Assembly: GCF_013032455.1 (NCBI RefSeq) | Contig: NZ_WQCF01000005.1 | Span: 62,001-126,000 of the forward strand | Direction: 5' to 3' | Length of the DNA: 64,000 bases | Origin: Ruegeria atlantica | GTDB taxonomy: Bacteria; Pseudomonadota; Alphaproteobacteria; Rhodobacterales; Rhodobacteraceae | Part shown: positions 43,729 through 51,122 of the stretch, one piece after another | How the letters are laid out: the number at the start of each line of letters is the position of its first letter | Position numbering within the stretch: the stretch's first letter is position 1 | Notes under the pieces: model-generated | The model's database searches: none | Seen by the model: the letters and a program-made list of their open reading frames with translations, nothing else | Told to the model about the DNA's origin: nothing | Translations under genes and position numbers: made by a program

Positions 43729-44763
43729 TCAGAGTGACGCTTCGGGTCGGAAATCGTCGGGGATTGCGTCGCGCCCCTCCAGAACCAGATCAGCCATGAC
43801 CTCGGCCACTTTGGGGGCCATACCAAAGCCGATCTTGAAACCTCCGTTGGCGATGAACTGCCCTTTGTGCAAAGGATGGCCCCCCAACATCGGGGCGCGG
43901 CTCTTGCTGCGGGGGCGTACACCGGCCCAACGCTCGATAACCTCGGCCCCATGCAGCAGCGGCACCGCCCTTGTGGCGCGGTCCAGCACATCGTCCAGCG
44001 CGGCGTCGGTGCTGGTTGGATCGTCATAGTCGCGTTCCGAAGTGGACCCGACCGCCAGCGTACCGTCCGCATGGGGCACGATGTGAACCGCATCCGCAAA
44101 CAGCTGTGGCACCGCGCCCGCATCAAAGCGCAGCAACGCTGCCTGCCCTTTGACACCGTTGCCGACGGTTTTTCCGAATGCGGTGCTGAGTTCCTGTAGG
44201 CCGGCCAACCCCGTGGCGTGGACGACTTGCCCTTTGTCCGGCGCATTCGCCACCACTTCAACCCCCATCACCGCAAGCGCCGACACCAATGCAGCGCAGG
44301 CGCGGCGGGGGTGCATGCGGGCGCTCAGCGTATCATGGATCACGTAACCGGTGGGACTGGGGGGGCACCACGAACCAATCGCGCCGGTCTCGACCACCCG
44401 CCATTCGGCGCGGCCTTGCCACAGCTCTGCTGCAGTGATCGCGCGGGCATGGGCAAGCTCTAGCGTGCGGGCATCGGCGATAGGTTGCAACCGGCCCAAC
44501 CGGGCGTATCCGGGGGACACACCGCCAGTGGCCTCGACCTGTGCCCAGAACGGTTCGGCCATGATCAGGCTGTCGAACTGAAAGGCCTTCTTTGCGTTCC
44601 AGTTCTCGGGCACATGCGGGGCCAGCGCGCCGACCAACCCACCGCTGGAGCCCGCACCAGGTCCGAAGGGATCGACCACCTGCACTTTTGCGCCGCGCCG
44701 GGCACAGGTCCATGCGATGGACAGGCCAAAAATGCCCGCGCCACGCACCGTTACATCGACCAT
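43729..44763 (-). CDS. FAD-dependent oxidoreductase, MnmC C-domain (MnmC1)-like
   Basis: A 344-residue DAO-fold flavoprotein. The FAD motif is TVRGAGIFGLSIAW (Gly8, Gly10, Gly13). GSSGGLVGALAPHVPENWNA corresponds to the GASGN-GALYP segment of the C-terminal domain of E. coli MnmC, which removes the carboxymethyl group of cmnm5s2U34 in tRNA. The C-terminus (ERWAGVRPRSKSRAPMLGG, ANGGFKIGFGMAPKVAEVMA) also fits. The gene is divergent, 55 bases away, from mnmD, which encodes the other half of MnmC. ATG 44763 has GAGGA at proper spacing; the one at 44769 is too close. A different amine substrate remains possible. Confidence 0.8.
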   Translation of the reverse strand: MVDVTVRGAGIFGLSIAWTCARRGAKVQVVDPFGPGAGSSGGLVGALAPHVPENWNAKKAFQFDSLIMAEPFWAQVEATGGVSPGYARLGRLQPIADARTLELAHARAITAAELWQGRAEWRVVETGAIGSWCPPSPTGYVIHDTLSARMHPRRACAALVSALAVMGVEVVANAPDKGQVVHATGLAGLQELSTAFGKTVGNGVKGQAALLRFDAGAVPQLFADAVHIVPHADGTLAVGSTSERDYDDPTSTDAALDDVLDRATRAVPLLHGAEVIERWAGVRPRSKSRAPMLGGHPLHKGQFIANGGFKIGFGMAPKVAEVMADLVLEGRDAIPDDFRPEASL

Positions 44764-44818
44764 TGCCATTCCTCTTTTCCTTGTTCAGTGTCGCGTCGCT
44801 TAGCTACAGGATTCCCCG

Positions 44819-45484
44819 ATGGCAGACCAGCGCGCCGAATTGACATGGACCGAGGATCAGATCCCGGTCTCGGACCGTTTCGACGATCCCTATTACTCGT
44901 TGCAAAACGGGTTGGAGGAAACGCGCCACGTATTTCTTGCGGGCAATGATCTGCCCGCACGATTCGCGCCGGGGTTTCACATCGCCGAACTGGGCTTTGG
45001 CACCGGTCTGAACATGCTGACCGCCTGGTCCGAATGGGAAAAGGCAGGCCAGACCACGCCGTTGACCTTTACCAGTTTCGAGGCTTTCCCGATGGAACCC
45101 GGCGATATGGCCCGCGCGCTTGCAGCCTTCCCCGAGCTTGCGTCTTGGAGTGGTCGTTTCCTTGACCAGTGGCAGGGTGGCCGCTGCGATCTTGGCACCT
45201 TGCATCTTGAGGTGGTCGAGGGCGATGCGCGCCAGACTTTGCCTGTGTGGAAGGCTGAGGCTGATGCGTGGTTTCTGGACGGGTTTTCTCCGGCCAAGAA
45301 CCCCGAGCTGTGGGGTGCGGATCTGATGCAGCAGGTGGCCGACCATACGGCCCACGGTGGCAGCGCGGCGACTTATACGGCTGCTGGGTTCGTACGCCGC
45401 GGGCTGGAAGACGCGGGCTTTACGGTGACGCGCACCCCCGGCTACGGTCGCAAGCGTCATATGACCCGGGCGGTCCGGAAATGA
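44819..45484 (+). CDS. mnmD: tRNA 5-methylaminomethyl-2-thiouridine methyltransferase MnmD
   Basis: A 221-residue SAM-dependent methyltransferase equal to the N-terminal domain of MnmC (MnmC2). It begins in the family manner (LTWTEDQIPVSDRFDDPYYS). IAELGFGTGLNML at ~55-67 binds SAM, and DAWFLDGFSPAKNPELW holds the catalytic Asp154. It makes the last step to mnm5s2U at the wobble base of tRNAs for Lys, Glu and Gln. It is free-standing here, as in Gram-positive MnmD. Its stop overlaps the EamA gene start by 4 bases. Confidence 0.93.
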   Translation: MADQRAELTWTEDQIPVSDRFDDPYYSLQNGLEETRHVFLAGNDLPARFAPGFHIAELGFGTGLNMLTAWSEWEKAGQTTPLTFTSFEAFPMEPGDMARALAAFPELASWSGRFLDQWQGGRCDLGTLHLEVVEGDARQTLPVWKAEADAWFLDGFSPAKNPELWGADLMQQVADHTAHGGSAATYTAAGFVRRGLEDAGFTVTRTPGYGRKRHMTRAVRK

Positions 45485-46350
45485 CGCAGCAGAACAATTC
45501 ACGCGCGGGTATCGCGCTGATGATCGCGGCGACGGTCGTGTTTGCCTTGCAGGACGGTATTTCGCGCCATCTGGCCGGGACCTATAACACCTACATGGTC
45601 GTGATGATCCGCTATTGGTTCTTTGCGGCCTTTGTCATCGCGTTAGCCGCGCGCGCGCCGGGCGGATTGAAGGCTGCAACACACACAAGCCAGCTGGGGT
45701 TGCAGGTGTTTCGCGGCGTCCTACTGGCGGCTGAGATCTGTGTCGCTGTCTTCGGCTTTACGGTTCTCGGCCTAATCGACAGTATGGCCGTCTTCATCTG
45801 CTATCCTTTGTTGGTCGCTGCGCTCAGCGGGCCAGTGTTGGGTGAAAAGGTCGGGTGGCGGCGTTGGGCAGCGATTGGCGTTGGCTGCATCGGGGTTCTG
45901 ATTATCCTGCAACCGGGTGTGGGCGTGTTTAATCCGTGGGCGGTCATCCCACTGATTTCTGCGCTGATGTTCGCGGTCTACGGGTTGCTGACCCGGTATG
46001 TGGCACGCGAGGATAGCGCCGCTACCAGCTTCTTCTGGACCGGGATCGCCGGGGCGGTGGCGATGACGGTGGTGGGTATGTGGTTTTGGGAACCTATGGC
46101 GCAAGGCGATTGGTTGTGGATGGCACTGCTGTGTGTCAGTGGCGTGAGCGGCCATTGGCTGCTGATCAAATGCTATGAAATGGCCGAAGCAAGTGCTGTG
46201 CAGCCCTTTGCTTATTTCCACTTGGTCTGGGCCGCCATCCTCGGCATCACGGTCTTTGGCGAGGCACTGCGCCCCGAGGTCGTTCTGGGCGCAGCTTTGG
46301 TTGTCAGCGCAGGACTGTTCACCCTATGGCGCGAAAGACGCCAGGGTTGA
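45481..46350 (+). CDS. EamA-family (DMT) transporter
   Basis: A 289-residue inner-membrane protein with ten helices in two EamA repeats: MIAATVVFALQDGISRHLAG, FICYPLLVAALSGPVLGEKV, and VQPFAYFHLVWAAILGITVF near the end. The substrate is unknown. It overlaps mnmD by 4 bases (ATGA), so it is co-translated, yet no functional link to tRNA modification is known. The 3' end overlaps the convergent transglycosylase gene by 27 bases. Confidence 0.9.
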   Translation: MTQQNNSRAGIALMIAATVVFALQDGISRHLAGTYNTYMVVMIRYWFFAAFVIALAARAPGGLKAATHTSQLGLQVFRGVLLAAEICVAVFGFTVLGLIDSMAVFICYPLLVAALSGPVLGEKVGWRRWAAIGVGCIGVLIILQPGVGVFNPWAVIPLISALMFAVYGLLTRYVAREDSAATSFFWTGIAGAVAMTVVGMWFWEPMAQGDWLWMALLCVSGVSGHWLLIKCYEMAEASAVQPFAYFHLVWAAILGITVFGEALRPEVVLGAALVVSAGLFTLWRERRQG

Positions 46351-48297
46351 GCCAACCAGTTCCTGCGAGAACGGAATCGGTAGCGCAGTCTGCCCTAGGC
46401 GTGCACGATAGACTGGCAGGCTTTCAGCAACCCGCATTACATAGTTGCGGGTCTCGCTGAAGGGGATCATCTCGATCCAGTCGACCACGTCAATCTCACC
46501 GGCGCGCGGGTCACCATAGCGTTCCATCCATGAAATTGGACGGCGGGGCCCGGCGTTATAGCCCGCTGCCATCATCACCACATTGCCGTTGAAATCAGCA
46601 GAAAGCCCAGACAGGTAATTCGCGCCCAGCTTGGCGTTATATTTCCAGTCCGACGTCAGATTGACTGTCTTGTGCCCACTGAGAATGCCAAGCTCTTTCG
46701 CCACCAGTTGCGCGGTGGCTGGCATCACCTGCATCAACCCGCGCGCGCCCGCGCCGCTGATGACCACCGGGTCAAACTCACTTTCGCGACGGGCGATGGC
46801 CAGCGTCATTTCCTTGGCCATCGGAAGGCCAATATCGGCCACAGGATGCACCGGGTAATAAGCAGCGGGCAAAACGATTCCGGTTTTGGCGGCCCGTTTG
46901 GCGATCATCACGGCCAGATGCGGCTCTTTCAGTTCGATCACCAAGTCGCCCAGTTGTGTGGCCTGAACCTGATCCAAGTCTTCAACCAGATGGGTCAGAA
47001 AGCGTTCGGACAGGTTGTCTTCCCCTGCACGCAGCAGCAACAAACCGGCCTCCAACACGCTGGAATCCGCAAATTCGGCCTGTTTCCAATGCGGCGCTCG
47101 ACGGGGGTTGGCCAGTTCATTGTCAAAGGGTCTCCCGATTCGTTCGGCCGCCAGCAAACCATAGAACGAGGTCTGATGATCAGCACCCATCGCGTAAGCC
47201 GCATAGGCTTTGTCAGCGTCCCCCTGCGCCGCGTAAGCTCGACCCAGCCAATATCCGGCGCGACCTTTCGAGATCGGTGATTGCACTGCATCCGAGAAAT
47301 TCTGGAAATGCCGAACCGCCGTTGTCGGGTCATTCAGTTTCCGTAAGGCGAGAAATCCGGCCAGCCACTCAAGATCCGCGTAGGCATAACCCATATCGGG
47401 CGTCATATAGTGGTTCGCCGCGATCTTATAAGCCCGGTTTGCACTACCATTGCGCATCTCAAGACGCGCCAGTCGACGGCGGCCCTCGGCCCATTTGTCG
47501 GGCTCACCCAAGGCGTCAGGACCGGTCGAGCGCGCCAGCATCAGGTCAATTGCGCTGTCGTCCAGTTCTTTCTTGTCGCGCCAGACAAATCGGTCAAAGG
47601 CCAGCCCCGGTGAGTCGGCTACCGATTTCGGAACCGCAGCGACTTTACTATCCACACCGGGTTGGCGTTTTTGCAAGGCGATCCGCGCCTCGGCCAGCTT
47701 GCGCTGATCCGAGCTGACCAGCGGCAGCATCTGCCCGGCGCTGACCAAGTGGTTGTCCCACAGCATCCGGTCCAGCCGGGCTGCGTGGTGCGGTTTCAGC
47801 AGCCTGCCGAAATTCTCAAGGTAGTCCTTTTGCAGGCCCTTCCCCATCGGCATGGTGCGCCAAGCGGCCACAATATCGGCTTCGGCATCGCCCTGGCGGC
47901 CTTTTGCCTTTAACGCAACGGCATAGTTCAAAGCGCCTTCTGCTGTTTGCGGAGGATTGTCGGCATAGAATTTCAGCACCCGGTCAGGATCGGCCCCGGT
48001 AAAGGCTGGCTCACTCTTGCGCCGCAGCCAGGCCAACCCTGGCCAATCCGGGCGGCGATCCAGAAACACCAGCACATCGCCCGAGCTGCCAAAGCCCTCG
48101 CGCAACCAGTGCCAGACGATGATATCGCGGGATGCTGATCCGCGTGCGCCCGACACCTGCAGGGCTGCATTCCAGTCACCCTTGCGCATCTCGTTCATCC
48201 CGGCGCGCAGATCACCGACCGAGTCGGCCCGTGCCTGCCCGATTGACCCAAGAATCATTGCTATCAAAAGCGTCAGAACGCGTGTCATGCCTTGCAT
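46324..48297 (-). CDS. slt: Soluble lytic murein transglycosylase
   Basis: About 657 residues: a signal peptide ([21 protein letters not shown]), a long superhelical U/L domain of TPR-like helices (e.g. [20 protein letters not shown]), then the C-terminal SLT domain. Catalytic Glu505 lies in [21 protein letters not shown], followed by [17 protein letters not shown] and [12 protein letters not shown]. This is the Slt70 layout: a periplasmic doughnut that cleaves glycan strands to 1,6-anhydromuropeptides. The start could be ATG 48297 or 48288; the latter gives the cleanest signal peptide. It is divergent from dapA. Confidence 0.93.
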   Translation of the reverse strand: MQGMTRVLTLLIAMILGSIGQARADSVGDLRAGMNEMRKGDWNAALQVSGARGSASRDIIVWHWLREGFGSSGDVLVFLDRRPDWPGLAWLRRKSEPAFTGADPDRVLKFYADNPPQTAEGALNYAVALKAKGRQGDAEADIVAAWRTMPMGKGLQKDYLENFGRLLKPHHAARLDRMLWDNHLVSAGQMLPLVSSDQRKLAEARIALQKRQPGVDSKVAAVPKSVADSPGLAFDRFVWRDKKELDDSAIDLMLARSTGPDALGEPDKWAEGRRRLARLEMRNGSANRAYKIAANHYMTPDMGYAYADLEWLAGFLALRKLNDPTTAVRHFQNFSDAVQSPISKGRAGYWLGRAYAAQGDADKAYAAYAMGADHQTSFYGLLAAERIGRPFDNELANPRRAPHWKQAEFADSSVLEAGLLLLRAGEDNLSERFLTHLVEDLDQVQATQLGDLVIELKEPHLAVMIAKRAAKTGIVLPAAYYPVHPVADIGLPMAKEMTLAIARRESEFDPVVISGAGARGLMQVMPATAQLVAKELGILSGHKTVNLTSDWKYNAKLGANYLSGLSADFNGNVVMMAAGYNAGPRRPISWMERYGDPRAGEIDVVDWIEMIPFSETRNYVMRVAESLPVYRARLGQTALPIPFSQELVGSTLASFAP

Positions 48298-48422
48298 TTC
48301 CCAACCAACCAAGGATAGAGCCATTTAGGATAAACCTTGCGCCCACGGTATCAACTCACAACGCCATGATTGTGACGATCCTTGGGCACAAAAAACACAA
48401 ACTGCACTCTAAGGAGCGTGTC

Positions 48423-49295
48423 ATGTTCAAAGGCTCAATGCCAGCCCTCGTCACCCCGTTCAGCAACGGCGAGTTGGACCTGAAGACGCTCAAACACTTG
48501 GTGGAATGGCAGATTCAGGAAGGCTCGACCGGGCTGGTTCCCGTCGGCACCACCGGCGAAAGCCCGACGCTCAGCCATGAAGAGCATGAAACCGTCGTGG
48601 AAGAGGTGGTCAAAGCAGCTGCCGGCCGTGTTCCGGTTATCGCCGGGGCGGGTTCGAACAACACGGTTGAGGCGATCCGCTTTGTGCGATTCGCAGAACG
48701 AATTGGCGCGGACGCGGCGCTGGTGGTGACACCTTACTACAACAAACCAACTCAAAAAGGTTTGATCACGCATTTTCGCGCCCTGCATGACTGCGCGGAT
48801 ATCCCGATTGTCATCTACAATATTCCTGGTCGTTCGGTTGTCGACATGACTCCCGAAACCATGGGTGAACTGGCGCAGTTGCCTCGCATCATTGGCGTCA
48901 AGGATGCCACTGGCGATTTGGCTCGCGTCAGCCAGCAACGTGCCTCTTGCGGGCCCGATTTTTGCCAACTGTCTGGTGAGGATGCCACCGCGCTGGGCTT
49001 TAATGCGCATGGTGGTGTTGGGTGTATCTCGGTTACTGCAAACGTGGCACCGAAGCTCTGCGCTGAATTCCAGCAGGCGACGCTGGCGGGTGACTATGCC
49101 AAAGCGTTGGAATATCAGGACCGCCTTATGCCCCTGCACGAAGCGATCTTCATCGAACCGGGATTGGTCGGTGCAAAATACGCGCTCAGCAAATTGGGTC
49201 TGTGCAGCGAAGAGGTACGTTCGCCCCTGACGCTGCTGGAAGACAGCACCAAGGCTGCCATCGACGCTGCAATGGTGCATGCTGGCCTGCTTTAA
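48423..49295 (+). CDS. dapA: 4-hydroxy-tetrahydrodipicolinate synthase
   Basis: A 290-residue class I aldolase barrel. [19 protein letters not shown] holds the pyruvate-binding Thr-Thr, Tyr132 lies in VIYNIPGRS and the Schiff-base Lys160 in [11 protein letters not shown]. It condenses pyruvate and aspartate semialdehyde in lysine and diaminopimelate synthesis. The ATG follows TAAGGAG; a longer frame begins inside the divergent slt gene. The feedback-inhibition site was not assessed. It shares its 125-base promoter region with slt, another cell-wall gene. Confidence 0.96.
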   Translation: MFKGSMPALVTPFSNGELDLKTLKHLVEWQIQEGSTGLVPVGTTGESPTLSHEEHETVVEEVVKAAAGRVPVIAGAGSNNTVEAIRFVRFAERIGADAALVVTPYYNKPTQKGLITHFRALHDCADIPIVIYNIPGRSVVDMTPETMGELAQLPRIIGVKDATGDLARVSQQRASCGPDFCQLSGEDATALGFNAHGGVGCISVTANVAPKLCAEFQQATLAGDYAKALEYQDRLMPLHEAIFIEPGLVGAKYALSKLGLCSEEVRSPLTLLEDSTKAAIDAAMVHAGLL

Positions 49296-49324
49296 CCCAA
49301 TTTTGTTTTTGGCCGGATCCGCAT

Positions 49325-49392
49325 TTCATCTGGCCAAAAATATCTCGGGGGAGGAATTGGTCTGAAAGGCCAAGGAGGGGGCTGGCCCCCTC
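49325..49392 (-). repeat. Dispersed hairpin-plus-tail repeat, copy B (inverted)
   Basis: On the minus strand: hairpin GAGGGGG-CCAG-CCCCCTC (49392 to 49375), a spacer of about 28 bases, then the tail GATATTTTTGGCCAGATGAA (ending at 49325). It fills the gap between convergent dapA and soeC. Tail sequence matches copy A at all but one position over this core. Confidence 0.8.
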
Positions 49393-49394
49393 TC

Positions 49395-50282
49395 TCAACG
49401 TTTGCCGTAATACAGTCCGACCACGTGTTCCGCCTGCGCGAAGAATAGCCAGCGTGAAACCACGACGCCGGTCAGATGCGAAAGCACGGCCAGCAGTGCA
49501 AAGATATGTTTGATCACAACCCCGGAAACCGGGATCAGGATCAGCAGCAAGGGCAGTACAAACGCCAGGCCAAATGAGATTACCCGCAATTTCTGCGCGT
49601 GCTTGCGACCAACGATATGGACGAATTCACGCAGCAGATAGTTGGTTCCTGTATGCGGCGGTTCAAAAGCGCGGACGGTGCCTCGTCCGCCCAGCCCGGT
49701 TGCGGTGCCGAGATTGGTGCCAGATCGGGCCAAAGCGCCGTCGCTTTTAGCCCAATAAGCAAGCTGAATCCCACCGGCGATAGCCAGCAGCCACGGGGCC
49801 AGAGCTTCGGCTCCGGACAAAAGCGCCCCACCTGCCAGGCTGAACGACAGGAACATTGCTGGTGTCAGGTTCATGTTCCAGCGCGGAATGGTCTTGAGCT
49901 GGGTGTAGATCATCGAGGTGGTGAACACTGTGGCAAGGCTAAGAAGAGCGCCCATCCACCCCAGGACCGTCCAATATGTGCCCAAAAACACGGTGCCAAG
50001 TGCATAAAGCCCCATGAGGACCAGCGCAGCGACGGCACAGACCCCTTCGCGGCTAAGCCAGCTGGATTTCCATTGGCTGAATGCTTTCCACGCACGTTCA
50101 GGGTGACCCAGGTGAAAGGTTGAGGCCAGCAGACCACCCACTGCCAGCGCAAAGGCGATGAGGTAGAAAACAAACGCGACGAATCCCGTTACCGCAGGTT
50201 GGCCGAGGCCAAGGAAAAACAACAACCCAAATCCCAGGCCAGAAAAGGTCGTGAAGATGATGACAGAAGGGGCGGGGTGCAT
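49395..50282 (-). CDS. soeC: SoeC/DmsC-like membrane anchor subunit
   Basis: A 295-residue inner-membrane protein with about eight helices, beginning MHPAPSVIIFTTFSGLGFG. FHLGHPERAWKAFSQWKSSW is the family signature of DmsC/PhsC-type anchors, with a His that may bind haem or quinol. It would pass electrons from the SoeAB catalytic part into the quinone pool. It overlaps soeB by one base. The symbol rests on context (xsc, pta) and on SoeA lacking a Tat signal; anchors of DMSO or polysulfide reductases look alike. Confidence 0.82.
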   Translation of the reverse strand: MHPAPSVIIFTTFSGLGFGLLFFLGLGQPAVTGFVAFVFYLIAFALAVGGLLASTFHLGHPERAWKAFSQWKSSWLSREGVCAVAALVLMGLYALGTVFLGTYWTVLGWMGALLSLATVFTTSMIYTQLKTIPRWNMNLTPAMFLSFSLAGGALLSGAEALAPWLLAIAGGIQLAYWAKSDGALARSGTNLGTATGLGGRGTVRAFEPPHTGTNYLLREFVHIVGRKHAQKLRVISFGLAFVLPLLLILIPVSGVVIKHIFALLAVLSHLTGVVVSRWLFFAQAEHVVGLYYGKR

Positions 50283-51031
50283 CAGAGCTTCTCCAGAGTT
50301 TTGTCGAGCCAGCTGAGGAAACCTTTGGGCTCTTCGGCGACCGGGGCCAGCAGGGGGGCCAGAATGTCGATTTGGTCTTCGATTTGATCCTTGGGCCGCG
50401 GCGGCAGGTATTTGTTGACGGGTTTGGTGCCCATTTCGGGCATCAGGTCCATGCCTTCGCGTTCGGCGACCAGTCTACTGACATCGCTGTCGGGGTCGCC
50501 GAGGTCTCCGAAATGACGCGCACCGGCGGGACAGGTTCGTACGCAAGAAGGGACGCGATCAACCTCGGGCAGGTTTTCATTATAGATACGGTCGACGCAG
50601 AGGGTGCATTTTTTCATTGCGCCCTCGGCAGCATCCAGTTCCCGCGCGCCATAGGGGCAGGACCAGGCGCACAGGCCGCATCCGATGCAGTCGCTTTCGT
50701 TGACCAGAACAATCCCGTCCTCGGCCCGCTTGTAGCTAGCTCCGGTGGGGCAGACGGTAACGCAGGGCGCATCCTCGCAGTGCAGGCAGGATTTGGGAAA
50801 GTGGATCAGCTGGGCGTGCCCTTCGGCTGGTTGCACTTCGTAGGAATGAACGCGGTTCAGGAAAGTTCCCGAAGGGTTAGCACCATAGGCATCCTGATCG
50901 GACAGAGGCGCGCCGTAGTTTTCTGTGTTCCAGCCCTTGCAGGAAATCACGCAGGCGTGGCAGCCAACACAGGTATCGAGGTCTATAACCAGACCCATTT
51001 TGCGGTCGGTGGATTGGGGGAGCTGGGTCAT
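50282..51031 (-). CDS. soeB: SoeB/DmsB-like 4Fe-4S electron-transfer subunit
   Basis: A 249-residue ferredoxin-type subunit. Four cysteine clusters are present: CVGCHACVISCKGWN, CLHCEDAPCVTVCP, CIGCGLCAWSCPYGARE and CTLCVDRI...CVRTCPAGA, enough for four [4Fe-4S] centres. It links the molybdenum subunit to the anchor on the cytoplasmic face; no Tat or Sec signal is seen. The gap to soeA is 91 bases and contains a dispersed repeat (copy C), unusual inside an operon. Confidence 0.88.
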   Translation of the reverse strand: MTQLPQSTDRKMGLVIDLDTCVGCHACVISCKGWNTENYGAPLSDQDAYGANPSGTFLNRVHSYEVQPAEGHAQLIHFPKSCLHCEDAPCVTVCPTGASYKRAEDGIVLVNESDCIGCGLCAWSCPYGARELDAAEGAMKKCTLCVDRIYNENLPEVDRVPSCVRTCPAGARHFGDLGDPDSDVSRLVAEREGMDLMPEMGTKPVNKYLPPRPKDQIEDQIDILAPLLAPVAEEPKGFLSWLDKTLEKL

Positions 51032-51066
51032 AACTGCCTTGCCTCCGCGTTATTGGCGAGGATAGG

Positions 51067-51110
51067 CTGGGGCGCTGCCCCAGACCCCGGGATATTTTGG
51101 GCCAGATGAA
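51067..51110 (+). repeat. Dispersed hairpin-plus-tail repeat, copy C, between soeA and soeB
   Basis: Plus-strand hairpin CTGGGGC-GCT-GCCCCAG (51067-51083), then after ACCCC the tail GATATTTTGGGCCAGATGAA (ends 51110). It is oriented against soe transcription and sits between two genes expected to share a message. Confidence 0.8.
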
Positions 51111-51122
51111 GAATGGATCCGG

